64,000 nucleotides of DNA from Brachybacterium sp042666875 (lineage in GTDB: Bacteria > Actinomycetota > Actinomycetes > Actinomycetales > Dermabacteraceae), in NCBI RefSeq assembly GCF_042666875.1, contig NZ_JBHTCX010000003.1, positions 186,001 through 250,000 of the forward strand, in the 5' to 3' direction. The notes below the pieces were generated by a model. That model saw only the letters and a program-made list of their open reading frames with translations, was not told the DNA's origin and did no database searches. Both the position numbers and the translations under genes were made by a program. Positions 16,639 to 26,731 of the stretch are shown here, one piece after another (the stretch's first letter is position 1; every line of letters starts with the position of its first letter).

Positions 16639-18369
16639 GTGTCCACGACGGCCCAGAACACCCACGTGAACCTCACCAGCTCCCGCGCCTTCCCGCCCCA
16701 TGCACCGAGCGATCCCACCGCCCCGCACGTGACGTCGGCGCAGGTGGAGATCGATGCGGGCCACGAGACCGGCAGCCTCACGCGGCTGTGGGAGAGCGTC
16801 GGGTACGACGAGATCAACTGGACCTACACGCCGACGGGCCGGCACCTGCTGAGCACCTTCGGTGAGCTGACCAGCACCGGGTATCACATCCGGCCCCACT
16901 ACGCGCTCTGCTCGGGCTCGGGGTTCGGCATCCCCCACTGGGGCAACGGGAACGTCTACCACGAGGACGCCGACGGCACCCCGTACTACGACTTCACGAT
17001 CCTCGACCAGGCCTATGACGCCATCGTCTCGGCAGGTCACCACGTGCTCGTCGAGATCGGCTTCACCCCGCGTGACCTGCTCCCGCCGGAGGCCGCGGAG
17101 CTCACCGTGACCTCCAGCCCCACCGTCTACTCGGCCTACGAAGCGGGCCAGTGGGCCTACCCGCCGCGCGACTACGACCGCTGGCGGGACCTGATCGCCG
17201 CGGTCGCCGCGCACTGCCTGGAGCGCTACGGGGCCGAGGAGGTCGACACCTGGCTCTGGGAGCTGTGGAACGAACCGGACATCTTCTACTGGCGCGGCAC
17301 CCCGGAGCAGTTCCACGAGCTCTACGCGGCCACCGTCGAGGGAGTGCGCAGCGTGCTGCCCTCAGCGAAGGTGGGCGGCCCGGCCGTCACCGGCGGCGGC
17401 GCCGAGTTCCTGGACGGATTCCTGGCCTACACCAACGAGCGCGAGCTGCCGCTGGACTTCGTCTCCTTCCACACCAAGGGCTCCTCCTTCACCCCCTGGC
17501 GCGTATACGGACCCACCGGCGGCGAGGCGCCCGAGAAGCAGAACCCCTCGGCCCACAAGATGCTCCACGAGGTGCGCTCCATGCTGCGCGTCATGGCGAA
17601 GTACCCCGCCTACCGGAGCCTCCCCGCGATCATCGACGAATGCGATGCGGGCGTTCCCGCCCACTTCTCCTTCTACGACAACGCGAACTTCCGGTTCCAG
17701 AACACCGAGTACTTCCCGGTGTTCCAGGTCAAGCTCATGAAGAAGCTGCTCGACCTCAGCGCCCAGGAGGGCGCAAACATCCAGCAGGCGATGTCGTGGA
17801 GCTTCTACTTCGAGGGCGAGCGGTTTTTCGAGGGCACCCGCGCCTTCCTCACCGCCGACCGGCTGGAGAAGCCGCTGCTGAACGCGTACCGGCTCCTCGC
17901 GCAGATGGGCCAGACGCGCCTGGAGGCACGCAGCAGCGCAGCCCACGGCGTGGAACTGCTGGATCAGGCCGAGGGCCGGTCCATGCCCGAGGAGGTCGAC
18001 GTGCTGGCCTCCCGGGACGGCGACGGTCGTATCGCCGCTGCGCTGTGGCGCCACACCGATGACCAGTACCGCACGGCAGAGGAACCCACACCCGTGAACC
18101 TCACCGTGCGCGGCCTCGAGCAGGGCTCGTACCGTCTGAGCCACCGGCGCATCGATGCCGAGCACTCCAACAGCCACACCGTGTGGCAGCGCCTGGGATC
18201 CCCGCAGGTCCCCACCCCGGAGCAGCTCGCGCAGATCCACGCCCGCGAGGGCCTCGAGGACCTGGCCGAGCCGGCCACCGTGGACGCGACCGCGGAGGGA
18301 GCGCTCGAACTGATTCTCGAGCTGCCGCTGCCGGCCGTCTCGCTGCTCGTCCTGGAGCCGATCCGATGA
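16639..18369 (+). CDS. Glycoside hydrolase family 39 (beta-xylosidase-like)
   Basis: 576-residue GH39 enzyme, a retaining glycosidase in the (beta/alpha)8 clan A. The acid/base is predicted as Glu212 in ELWNEPD and the nucleophile as Glu334 in IIDECDAG; other family features are GNGNVYHEDADGTPYYDF (103-120) and the substrate-side SFHTKG (276-281). No signal peptide is seen, so it acts on imported oligosaccharides in the cytoplasm. GTG at 16639 is preceded by AAAGG. The aldo/keto reductase gene overlaps its stop (ATGA). GH39 includes beta-xylosidases and alpha-iduronidases; beta-xylosidase or related activity is the best guess. Confidence 0.9.
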   Translation: MSTTAQNTHVNLTSSRAFPPHAPSDPTAPHVTSAQVEIDAGHETGSLTRLWESVGYDEINWTYTPTGRHLLSTFGELTSTGYHIRPHYALCSGSGFGIPHWGNGNVYHEDADGTPYYDFTILDQAYDAIVSAGHHVLVEIGFTPRDLLPPEAAELTVTSSPTVYSAYEAGQWAYPPRDYDRWRDLIAAVAAHCLERYGAEEVDTWLWELWNEPDIFYWRGTPEQFHELYAATVEGVRSVLPSAKVGGPAVTGGGAEFLDGFLAYTNERELPLDFVSFHTKGSSFTPWRVYGPTGGEAPEKQNPSAHKMLHEVRSMLRVMAKYPAYRSLPAIIDECDAGVPAHFSFYDNANFRFQNTEYFPVFQVKLMKKLLDLSAQEGANIQQAMSWSFYFEGERFFEGTRAFLTADRLEKPLLNAYRLLAQMGQTRLEARSSAAHGVELLDQAEGRSMPEEVDVLASRDGDGRIAAALWRHTDDQYRTAEEPTPVNLTVRGLEQGSYRLSHRRIDAEHSNSHTVWQRLGSPQVPTPEQLAQIHAREGLEDLAEPATVDATAEGALELILELPLPAVSLLVLEPIR

Positions 18370-19223
18370 GCCTCTCCCCCACCACGCCCGTCACCACCCG
18401 CGTCCCGATCGCCCCGGGGATCGAGATCCCCCAGCTGGGTCTGGGCGTCTTCCAGATCGTTCCGGACCAGGTCCAGCCCGTCGTCGAGCAGGCCCTGGAG
18501 GTCGGGTACCGCCACGTCGACACCGCCGCCGCATACAACAACGAGGCCGGCGTCGGCGCCGCCCTCGCAGCCTCAGGCGTCCCGCGCGAGGAAGTCTTCG
18601 TGACCTCCAAGCTGCGCAACGGTGAGCAGGGGTACGACAGCACCCTGCGCGCGTTCGCCGAGACCCTCGACCGTCTCGGGCTCGATCAGCTGGATCTCTA
18701 CCTCATCCACTGGCCGAACCCGGCAGCCGAGCTCTGGCAGGAGACGTGGCGCGCCTTCGAGCGGCTGCACGCCGAAGGGGCCGTGCGCGCGATCGGCGTC
18801 TCGAACTTCCTGCCCGAGCACCTGCGCGAGCTGGAACAGTTCGCGCAGGTCATGCCCGCGGTGAACCAGATCGAGCTGCACCCCACGCACGCCGGCGCCG
18901 AGCTCGTCGCCCTCCAGCAGCGGCTCGGCATCACCGTGGAGAGCTATTCCCCGCTGGGCCAGGGCGCCGACCTCGAGCTGCCAGAGATGACGGAGATCGC
19001 CCGCAGCCACGAGGCGACCGCGGCGCAGGTGGTGCTGCGCTGGCACCTCCAGCACGGCTACGTGGTCATCCCCAAGACCACCTCCCGTGCGCGACTGGTG
19101 GAGAACCTCGACGTCGACGGCTTCACCCTGACCTCCGAGCAGATGGCACTGATCGACTCCCTCGATCAGGGCCACCGCATCGGCAACGACCCCGCGACCT
19201 TCTCGATCAGCCAGATCCGCTGA
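18366..19223 (+). CDS. Aldo/keto reductase
   Basis: 285-residue NADPH-dependent oxidoreductase of the AKR superfamily. The catalytic tetrad is visible: Asp and Tyr in HVDTAAAYNNE, Lys in VTSKLRN and His in LIHWPNP; the cofactor end has IPKTTSRARLVENL. The ATG overlaps the GH39 stop as ATGA, so the longer open frame is excluded. In the operon it may reduce the sugar released by the glycosidase. AKR5-like proteins have broad specificity, so the substrate is open. Confidence 0.9.
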   Translation: MSLSPTTPVTTRVPIAPGIEIPQLGLGVFQIVPDQVQPVVEQALEVGYRHVDTAAAYNNEAGVGAALAASGVPREEVFVTSKLRNGEQGYDSTLRAFAETLDRLGLDQLDLYLIHWPNPAAELWQETWRAFERLHAEGAVRAIGVSNFLPEHLRELEQFAQVMPAVNQIELHPTHAGAELVALQQRLGITVESYSPLGQGADLELPEMTEIARSHEATAAQVVLRWHLQHGYVVIPKTTSRARLVENLDVDGFTLTSEQMALIDSLDQGHRIGNDPATFSISQIR

Positions 19224-19277
19224 TCAGGCCGCCGCGGCCCCTGTGCATTGCGATCACGCTCCGGAAGGAGGTACCCG

Positions 19278-20264
19278 ATGACCGGCTCCTCGGTTCTCGC
19301 ACAACCCTCGACCCCTCGTAAGTCCGGCGCCCCGGAGGCCTCCCGTCGACCCCGGCGCCCGGCTCAGCGCGCCCGGCAGCGGCGGCGCAACCTGTGGATC
19401 TACGCCTTCCTGCTGCCGACGTTCGTGCTGTACGGGATGTACACCCTGTATCCGATGGTCGCCAGCTACTGGTACTCGCTGGTGGAGTGGAACGGGTTCA
19501 CCGCCGATCAGCGCTTCGTGGGGATCGAGAACTACCGCGCTGTGCTCGCGGACCCGATGTTCTGGTCGGCCGTGCGGATCACGCTGGTGTTCATGCTGAT
19601 CGTGGCGCCGCTGCGCGTGTTCGGGGCGTTCTTCCTGGCGATCCTGCTGAACTCGCCGAAGCTGCCGCTGTCGGCGTTCTTCCGCACGATGTACTTCCTG
19701 CCCGTGGTCACCACGACCGCGATCGTCGGTGTGGTCATGCGCTTCGTGCTGGACCCGGCCAGCGGGCCGCTCTCGCTGCTCTCCGAGATGCTGGGGCTCG
19801 GCTCGATCGATCTGCTGGAATCCTCGACCACGGCGCTGGCGACGTCGGCCCTGATCTACGTGTGGAAGTTCTTCGGGATCACCCTGATCTACTGGCTGGC
19901 CGCCCTGCAGACCGTCCCGCGGGACCTCTACGAGGCGGCGCGCATCGACGGGGCCGGGGCGATCCAGACGTTCCGCCACATCACCCTGCCGCTGCTGGTG
20001 CCCTTCCTGCTGATCATCTCGGTGCTCACGGTCGAGGACTGCTTCCACGCCTTCGACCTCATGCAGACCATGACGGCCGGCGGCCCCTTCTACAGCACCG
20101 AGATCATCGAGATCTACATCTACCGCTACGCCTTCGCGGCGACGATCCCCCAGCTCGGCTTCGCCTCCGCGGCCGCCGTCCTGTTCGGGCTGCTCGTGCT
20201 GGTGGTGGTCGGGATTCAGCTGTGGGTCACGATGATCGCCCGACGCTCAGGAGCACGCGCATGA
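19278..20264 (+). CDS. Sugar ABC transporter permease (MalF/UgpA type)
   Basis: 328-residue permease of the carbohydrate uptake-1 family, six predicted membrane helices after a basic N-terminus (WIYAFLLPTFVLYGMYTLYP first). The cytoplasmic EAA loop is seen as YEAARIDGAGAIQTFRHITLP, which couples to the ATPase. GGAAGGAGG lies just before the ATG at 19278. It overlaps the second permease by ATGA. No ATPase gene is present in the operon, so a shared MsmK-type ATPase encoded elsewhere is expected. Confidence 0.92.
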   Translation: MTGSSVLAQPSTPRKSGAPEASRRPRRPAQRARQRRRNLWIYAFLLPTFVLYGMYTLYPMVASYWYSLVEWNGFTADQRFVGIENYRAVLADPMFWSAVRITLVFMLIVAPLRVFGAFFLAILLNSPKLPLSAFFRTMYFLPVVTTTAIVGVVMRFVLDPASGPLSLLSEMLGLGSIDLLESSTTALATSALIYVWKFFGITLIYWLAALQTVPRDLYEAARIDGAGAIQTFRHITLPLLVPFLLIISVLTVEDCFHAFDLMQTMTAGGPFYSTEIIEIYIYRYAFAATIPQLGFASAAAVLFGLLVLVVVGIQLWVTMIARRSGARA

Positions 20265-21166
20265 GCACCGATACCCGCCCCTCACCGACCTCCACCGCGG
20301 TTCCTGCCGCTTCGCCGCGCCCGGCGCGCACCGCCCGCTGGCGACGCCGGCTGCCGTGGTGGCTGCTCGTGGCAGCGCTGGGGCTGACCGCGCTGCTGTG
20401 GATCTACCCGTTCATCTGGATGGTCTCCGCCTCGCTGAAGTCCTCGGGCGAGATCTTCTCCGGCGGGCTCGACCTCATCCCCGAGAAGCTGCGCTGGGAG
20501 AACTACGCCCGGGCGTGGACCGACGGGAACTTCCGCCGCTACCTGCTGAACACGGCGATCGTCACCGTCGGCACCGTGGTGATCGTGGTGGTGCGCTGCG
20601 CCCTGGCCGGGTACGTGCTGGGGCGGTACCGGTTCCCCGGTTCCCGGCTGATCCTGGGGATCCTGGTGGCGACGCTGTTCGTCCCCACCGGCTACACGAT
20701 CATCCCGATCGTCAAGCTCTCCATGCAACTGGGCCTGCTCGACCAGCTCTCAGGCATGATCTTCGCCCTGTCCGGCGGGGCGAACGTGGCAGCGATCCTC
20801 ATCTACGCCGGGTACTTCCGCCGCCTGCCGATGGAGCTCGAGGAAGCCGCCGTGGTCGACGGGGCCGGGTTCCTGCGCACGTTCACCCGGATCATGCTCC
20901 CGCTGTCCATGCCCGTCACCGCGACCGTGTCGGTGCTGACCTTCCTGTTCACCTGGAACGCGTTCTTCCTGCCGCTGGTGTTCTCGTTCAGCAATCCGGC
21001 CCTGCGCACCGTGAGCGTCGGCATGCAGGCGTTCGTCGGCGAGAACTCGACGGACTGGCCCGGCATGGCCGCCGCCGGCGTCATCTCGCTGATCCCCATC
21101 GTGGCCCTGTTCGCCTTCATGCAGCGCTACTTCGTCGAAGGCATCGCCGGGTCTGTGAAGTCCTGA
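20261..21166 (+). CDS. Sugar ABC transporter permease (MalG/UgpE type)
   Basis: 301-residue partner permease with six hydrophobic segments (first WWLLVAALGLTALLWIYPF). Its EAA loop is EEAAVVDGAGFLRTFTRIMLP. The ATG overlaps the stop of the first permease gene (ATGA), indicating coupled synthesis of the heterodimer. Length and motif fit the MalG/UgpE family. Followed after 85 nt by the binding-protein gene. Confidence 0.92.
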   Translation: MSTDTRPSPTSTAVPAASPRPARTARWRRRLPWWLLVAALGLTALLWIYPFIWMVSASLKSSGEIFSGGLDLIPEKLRWENYARAWTDGNFRRYLLNTAIVTVGTVVIVVVRCALAGYVLGRYRFPGSRLILGILVATLFVPTGYTIIPIVKLSMQLGLLDQLSGMIFALSGGANVAAILIYAGYFRRLPMELEEAAVVDGAGFLRTFTRIMLPLSMPVTATVSVLTFLFTWNAFFLPLVFSFSNPALRTVSVGMQAFVGENSTDWPGMAAAGVISLIPIVALFAFMQRYFVEGIAGSVKS

Positions 21167-21251
21167 CCGTCGTCCCCGTCGTCCCAGTCGCCCCGTCTGC
21201 CCTAGCTGTCCTGTCCGTCTCGAAGCATCCAGCACTCAATGAGGAGTCCCC

Positions 21252-22685
21252 ATGCATCACCTCACCCGTCGTCACGCACTGGCCGGTCTCGGCGCGACCG
21301 GCCTCGCCTCTCTCGCCGCAGCCTGCGGCGGCCCCAGCGCACCTCCCGCCACCGGTGGCGGCGACGGGGCCGCACCGGGAGCACTGCGCTGGTGGGACCA
21401 CTTCGGTGGCCTCCAGGATCTCCACGACCAGTGGGCCAGCGACCTCGGCGAGAAGATCGGTGCCACGATCGAGCACACGTACAACGAACCCTCCGCCGCC
21501 ACCGAGGCGCTCCAGCTCGCCAACCAGGCCGAGCAGCTGCCCGATGTGTACACCGCCCTGGTGGGCCTGCCGCTGCCGGCCCTGGTGGAGGCCGGCTGGG
21601 TCCACGAGATCACCCTGTCCGACGAGGCGAAGGGCCGCCTGCCCGAAGGCTCCTTCGTCGAGGGCCTGACCCAGCTGGACGGGAAGATCTACGGCCTGCC
21701 GGCCTTCACCGACAAGCAGTACGTGGCCTGCGCCTGGTACAACACGGAGATCGCCGAGGCCGTCGGTTTCGAGCCGCCGAAGAGCTACGACGACCTGCTC
21801 GCGGCGCTCGCGGCGATCGCCTCCCACGGCGAGCTCGATCCGATGACCATGGCGCTCGGCGTCCCCGGCCGCATGACCGAGCAGATCGACGACCTCGCCC
21901 AGGCAGCCGGCTTCCCTGGCTACCAGGGACAGCGGTACGACACGGGCGCCTTCGAGTACCACCACGACGCGTACATCACCGCGATCGAGCTGTACAAGGA
22001 GATCAACGACAAGGGGTACCTGCTGCCCGGCAGCTCCGGCTTCCAGATCCCCGACGCCCGCGGCCGCTGGGCAGCCGGCAACATCGGCTTCCACATGGAC
22101 GGCCCCTACTCCCCCGGCGCCGTGCGCTCCCTGAACCCGGACATGCTGCCCAAGATGGCCGTGGCCGGCATGCCCACCCCCAACGGTGAGGACATCGTCG
22201 CCGCGCGCGGCGCCCGTGCCAGTGACTGGGTGATCGGCGGCAGCACCCAGATGGCTGAGCAGGCCTCGCAGCTCATCGAATCCTTCACCCAGGAGGATTA
22301 TCAGACCGAGCTCGCCACGGCGATGGACCAGCCGCCCATCCTCCTGGACGTCGTCCCCGGCGCCGACGTCATCGAGCCTTACGCCTGGCTGGTCGAGGAC
22401 TACGCCAAGCGCATCTTCCGCGCCCCGCAGGCGATCGTCCGCAACATCGAGGTCTCCGCCGCCGAGGCGAAGCGGGCCACGGTCACCCCGGAGCTGGGGA
22501 ACGTGGTGCAGGGGTACCTGGGTGGGGAGATCGACGACCTGAAGGCCGCGCTCACGGACCTCAGCGACGCGAACTCCGAGGAGCTCGACGGAGCCATCGA
22601 GGCTGCCAAGGAGGAGGGCGCGTCGGTGGACCGGACGGATTGGGAGTTCCCGGATTGGGTGGCTGGGGAGGACTATGCGTATTGA
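21252..22685 (+). CDS. Sugar ABC transporter extracellular binding lipoprotein
   Basis: 477-residue solute-binding protein of family 1. The signal has twin arginines (TRRHALAGLG) and a lipobox LAAAC, so Tat export and lipid anchoring are likely. The mature part has the family pattern of ABC sugar-binding proteins, with LANQAEQLPDVYTAL and GKIYGLPAFTDKQYVAC. It closes the GH39 operon and should deliver an oligosaccharide or glycoside to the two permeases. Ligand unknown. Confidence 0.9.
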   Translation: MHHLTRRHALAGLGATGLASLAAACGGPSAPPATGGGDGAAPGALRWWDHFGGLQDLHDQWASDLGEKIGATIEHTYNEPSAATEALQLANQAEQLPDVYTALVGLPLPALVEAGWVHEITLSDEAKGRLPEGSFVEGLTQLDGKIYGLPAFTDKQYVACAWYNTEIAEAVGFEPPKSYDDLLAALAAIASHGELDPMTMALGVPGRMTEQIDDLAQAAGFPGYQGQRYDTGAFEYHHDAYITAIELYKEINDKGYLLPGSSGFQIPDARGRWAAGNIGFHMDGPYSPGAVRSLNPDMLPKMAVAGMPTPNGEDIVAARGARASDWVIGGSTQMAEQASQLIESFTQEDYQTELATAMDQPPILLDVVPGADVIEPYAWLVEDYAKRIFRAPQAIVRNIEVSAAEAKRATVTPELGNVVQGYLGGEIDDLKAALTDLSDANSEELDGAIEAAKEEGASVDRTDWEFPDWVAGEDYAY

Positions 22686-22832
22686 GGTGCGTGAGAAGGC
22701 AGCCCTGGATCTCGACAAGGGCAAGCGGCCCCGCGCCGCTGCCGTCATCGGGCGCGCAGGCCCGTGAACACGGCCAGAGCCTCTCGTATCTACGCCGGCC
22801 TCGACACCGTCATGGCCAGCCAGGGCCGAGAG

Positions 22833-24686
22833 TCAGAGCAAGGACTCCTCGACCCCCTCCGCCTCGATGCTCTCCTCCAGAGGCGGCACTGTTCTTCCCT
22901 GCGCGTCTTCGACCCCTGCGTCCAAGGAATCAGCCGAAGCGTCGAGGCCAAACGCGCGACGGACACGTTCTTTTAGTAGTGCACGTCGAGCGTCGTAAAA
23001 CGCAAGAAAATCTGTCACCTCGTCCGAGAGGTCTGGCAAGGCGTTGCGATCGAGGTAGGCGCTATATGCCTGCTCGGATCCGTAGACGCTCCGCGACCAC
23101 GCCAAAGGCATCTTCGCGTTCTTCGCCGCGTTCTCAGGCCCTTCGAGCAGCTCGAGGTTGGGTAGTTTGTCGCGCTTTCGTAGAATCTCGTCGATCACTT
23201 CCTCATCGAGTCCCGCGCGATGCAGCGCACTCCTACTGAGCCGGGCACGCGGGAAGATATGGTCAACATGGTGGATGTTTCGGGTATTTACATGCGGAAA
23301 GGCGATCGCTAGAATTCCAAAGGTCTCGCCATCCCCGAAGGAGTATTCCAGGATGCTGTCAATGAGTTCGTCAGAAGCAAGGAGGGATTTCCCTCGGCTG
23401 GCCATCATCCGGTCAATCTCCGAGACCGGGAAGCTCCTCGCACCGTGCTCAGCAATCGTCTCCCGGAGTGCGCGCAGGAGCTGGTCAAGACCGGATCCCC
23501 AGATGCCCGGCACAATGAGCGCCCGCATCACCCAGGACTTGAGCAAGTCGCGGTCGGGGGCCTCGCCGGCGCTCTCCCGGTAGCTCTGCGTCAACTGGCG
23601 GCGCTGGATGTACATCGCCAACGGGATCACGATGCTGTGGGCAGTCAGCGACTTGCCGGAGAGCCCGAAGTCGCTGAGGAGGGCGACAGCGAGACGGAGC
23701 GCATTGGCGATGTCATCCCACCGCTCATTCAGAGTGGCCATATTTGCAGAGGTGAAGTTCTTGACCTTGAAGGCGACATCAGGAACTCCGCTCAAAACGA
23801 GTGCAGTCTTCAGAACGAGGTCCTTCGACAGTCGAAAGCCGACACCGGTCGCGTTGAGCTCATCGACTAGCCCGTGAATTTCCTTTCGGGCGTCACGGTC
23901 CTTCCACTGTGCGGTAGCGATACTCAGCAGAAGATCACTGTAAGACAGTACGGTTCCACCCGAGTTCACGCGGATGAAGATGTCCAGCACCCGCTCGATG
24001 TCCTGATCGGTCTCCTCATACATGTGGACCGAATTGTCCGAGTGAATCTTCTCCGCGAGCCGGGACGCGATCCCGCTGGCTGTACGGTCGTTCGCGAGCT
24101 CGCGGGACGAGAGGATTTCCCAGAGCCCCATCACGCCTCCTGCCTCGTACACAGCAGTGACTGGAAGCCAGTAGCGCGCTTCGTCGGTCCCCATCTCATC
24201 GAGTTGCCGTGATGAAAGAAAGCGGAAGTCGAACTGCAGGCCGGCAGGGTTCTCCGGGGCCTCGCCGCGCACATTGAGGTGCAGGATGCGGGGCGGATAA
24301 TTCTCACGATACCCACTCCACGCGTACTTGTTCTTCCAGGCATACGTGCCACGAAGCCCGATATTGAGCGAGGTGAGGCGCTGCTGCCCATCGAGGATAG
24401 CGATAACAGATTGGTCCGACTGCAGAGAAAGCTCAGGATTATGTCGCTGGTCGAGCTCACTGTAACTACGAAGAAAGTCGTAGAAGCGGAACGTCTGAAT
24501 CGTTGATGGCTGCACTTTCCACGCGAGGAAGTTTCCAATCGGATACCCCCGCATAATGCTGTCGAAGAGTGCCACGACCTGCCGCGGCTTCCAGACGTAC
24601 TCTCTCTGGATCGCAGGCAAGATGAGTTCTTTGCGCTCGATCTGCTGCAGTGTTGCGCCGATCGTTGTCGCGGGCAGGTACGGCAT
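22833..24686 (-). CDS. DUF262-DUF1524 protein (GmrSD-like restriction factor)
   Basis: 617-residue protein. The N-terminal DUF262 (ParB/GmrS-like NTPase) shows AIQREYVWKPRQVVALFDS, the diagnostic DGQQRLTSL (99-107) and FIRVNSGGTVLSYSDLL. The C-terminal DUF1524 shows HHVDHIFPRARL, an HNH-type nuclease site, followed by LPNLELLEGPEN. Single-chain proteins of this kind act as modification-dependent (type IV) restriction systems against phages with modified DNA. ATG at 24686 has GGAGG 4 nt before it. Base composition is lower in G+C than the sugar operon beside it, and transposase remnants follow, which suggests acquisition. Confidence 0.85.
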   Translation of the reverse strand: MPYLPATTIGATLQQIERKELILPAIQREYVWKPRQVVALFDSIMRGYPIGNFLAWKVQPSTIQTFRFYDFLRSYSELDQRHNPELSLQSDQSVIAILDGQQRLTSLNIGLRGTYAWKNKYAWSGYRENYPPRILHLNVRGEAPENPAGLQFDFRFLSSRQLDEMGTDEARYWLPVTAVYEAGGVMGLWEILSSRELANDRTASGIASRLAEKIHSDNSVHMYEETDQDIERVLDIFIRVNSGGTVLSYSDLLLSIATAQWKDRDARKEIHGLVDELNATGVGFRLSKDLVLKTALVLSGVPDVAFKVKNFTSANMATLNERWDDIANALRLAVALLSDFGLSGKSLTAHSIVIPLAMYIQRRQLTQSYRESAGEAPDRDLLKSWVMRALIVPGIWGSGLDQLLRALRETIAEHGARSFPVSEIDRMMASRGKSLLASDELIDSILEYSFGDGETFGILAIAFPHVNTRNIHHVDHIFPRARLSRSALHRAGLDEEVIDEILRKRDKLPNLELLEGPENAAKNAKMPLAWSRSVYGSEQAYSAYLDRNALPDLSDEVTDFLAFYDARRALLKERVRRAFGLDASADSLDAGVEDAQGRTVPPLEESIEAEGVEESLL

Positions 24687-24819
24687 TGAGCCTCCAGGGT
24701 CATCCGATCGAGCTGTCGCCGCCAGCATAGTTGTATCGAAGAGCGGAGGTGTCGCCTACGCCGCATCTCTCGCGAGCCTCTGTCGAGATGGGTCGATCGT
24801 TACCGCGACCACCGCGACT

Positions 24820-25320
24820 AGGGCCTGGACCACTCCAGCGCGCCCGGAAACCATCCCACCAAATCGCCGACATGGGTGTCCGAGCTGATCGAGTCCTGGC
24901 GGCGTCGCCCCAAGTGCTCCGCGCGGAGGATTCCCCGCGAACTCGCAGACGCTCTCGGCTCGGCCTGCTGCGTGGGGAGGTGGCACGGTGGTTAGGCCGA
25001 GTGAGAATTAAACAGCCGAGCAACATCCTCCCGAGGGCGAGAGGCGACGCGCACCAGGCAGGATCGCCGTCTCGTATCCAAGCCACCTGGTCCGCATGGA
25101 CGTCAAAGAGGGCGGACAAGTTTCCGACGGGGGGGGGGCGGGTTGCGCATCGAGCAGGTCCTCGCTGACAGGCGTCCGCGCAAGCAGGGCAAGGTCGACG
25201 ACACCTATTTCCGCTCGATTGAGAACAGCTTCTCGCGTCTGTCCTGAACCGACGCGCTGGACGGCGGGAAAGCGGTGATGTCCATCGGATTCTTCTACTG
25301 CACCCGCGCATTCGCACCGG
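24820..25320 (+). pseudogene. Decayed IS481-family transposase
   Basis: Fragments in shifting frames match the intact IS481 transposase 0.9 kb downstream: SELIESWRRRPKCSARRIPRELAD (split here as two short runs) against VELIEHWRRKRKWSARRIARELAD, then RMDVKEGGQVSDGG against HMDVKKVGKIPDGG, then a piece around SIENSFSRL and VMSIGFFYCTRAF. A run of ten G (25129-25138) replaces the GGCGGCGG of the intact gene. Frameshifts and stops throughout. It is a diverged relative, not a recent copy. Confidence 0.75.
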
Positions 25321-25334
25321 TCACGCGAAGATCC

Positions 25335-25560
25335 AGGACCTTGAGCCGGGGTGAGGTCCCAGCGAGATCCAGGAACAAGCGGCTGAAGAGCGCCCTGCTC
25401 TCCTTGGTTCACCTCGAACCGCGACCCGGCCTCCAAGTCCAACTATGGTCTCAAAACGGGCCGAGGGCTAACGCCACAACGGCGCCGTGTTCTGCATGGC
25501 CGGTCGCCGTTGCAACGTCCCGTTGGCGATGCTCCGCGAGGGCACCTCCTGCCAGCGTCC
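25335..25560 (+). pseudogene. IS110-family transposase, C-terminal remnant
   Basis: The strand reads NKRLKSALLS, then after frame changes GRRCNVPLAMLREGT. These match the conserved end of IS110/IS116/IS902 transposases (G-NKRLK-ALF-SA ... RRRCDVLFAMLRDGT). Several frame changes and a stop separate the pieces and the catalytic N-terminal half is absent. It abuts the IS481 remnant, so at least two elements have decayed here. Confidence 0.65.
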
Positions 25561-25596
25561 CGCCGTCGTTCCCGCGCCCGAGCCAGCCGCCCTAGC

Positions 25597-26731
25597 TGTT
25601 GCGGGTCATGTCGTTGTAGTCAGCGGGGTGGGCATGGAGGAACGGGCCCCTGACCGGCACGATGGGTGGTGCTGAAGCCATTCATCTGCTGGGAGGAGAC
25701 CCGTTCCATGACCCACGGTAATGCTCCGCTGACGACGCTCGGAAGGCAGCGCGCGGTCGACCAGGTGCTCATCCGGGGCCGGCCGATTGCTCACGTCGCT
25801 GCCGAGTTCCACATCGCTCGGGCCACGTTGTCGAAGTGGGTCTGCCACTATCGCGACTATGGCGCCGCCGGTCTCGAAGACCGCTCGAGCGCCCCCGCCG
25901 AGCGACCGTCGCGGCTGGCTGCCTGGGTGGTCGAGCTGATCGAGCACTGGCGACGGAAGCGGAAGTGGTCCGCCCGTCGGATCGCCCGCGAGCTCGCCGA
26001 CCGTCGCCACGTGGGCTGCAGCGTCCGTACGGTGACGCGGTGGCTGGACCGGCTGGGCCTGAACCGGATCCGTGACATCACCCCGGACGGGGAGGACCTG
26101 CGCCGTCCGGGGAAGATCATTGCCCGCTATGCGGGGCACATGGTCCACATGGACGTGAAGAAGGTCGGGAAGATCCCCGACGGCGGCGGCTGGTGGGCCC
26201 ACGGCCGCGGCAGCGAGCAGGCTCTTTCGGGCAAGCGGGCTCACAAGCAGAAGGTCGGCTACACCTACCTCCACTCGATCCAGGACGGGTTCTCCCGTCT
26301 GGCCTACACCGAGGCGCTCGAGGACGAGACCGGCACGATGACCATCGCGTTCTTCCATCGCGCGATGGTGTTCTTCGCCGAGCACGGCATCACGCGGATC
26401 TCTCGTCTGGTCACGGACAACGCCAGCAACTACACCGCGACGGCATTCCGACGCTCGACCTGCGCGTTCATCGGTCGGCACCACCGGACCCGGATCTATA
26501 CGCCCCGGCACAACGGGAAGATCGAGCGCTACCAGCGGCTGATAGCCGATGAATGCCTCTACGCCCGCGCCTACGACTCCGCGACCGAGCGGAGAAACGC
26601 GATCGGGGTCTGGAACCACCACTACAACTACCATCGGCCCCACACCGCCTGCAGCGATCAGCCCCCGGCCTCACGCCTCCACACCGGCGTCGACAACGTC
26701 ATGACCAACTACATCTACATGTCGCGGGGAT
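25597..26731 (+). mobile_element. IS481-family insertion sequence (about 1.13 kb)
   Basis: Encloses one intact transposase gene. Imperfect terminal inverted repeats are visible: CGGGTCATGTCGTTGTAGT (25602-25620) and, on the complement of 26708-26726, CGCGACATGTAGATGTAGT, 15 of 19 positions equal. The exact outer ends and target duplication could not be fixed. The transposase frame runs beyond the right repeat. Confidence 0.7.

Noticed and set aside
21117..22748. 543-codon open frame antisense to the sugar-binding lipoprotein gene
   Set aside because: Mirror of a well-supported gene in high-G+C DNA; composition is Val/Gly/Arg/His-rich without domain pattern.
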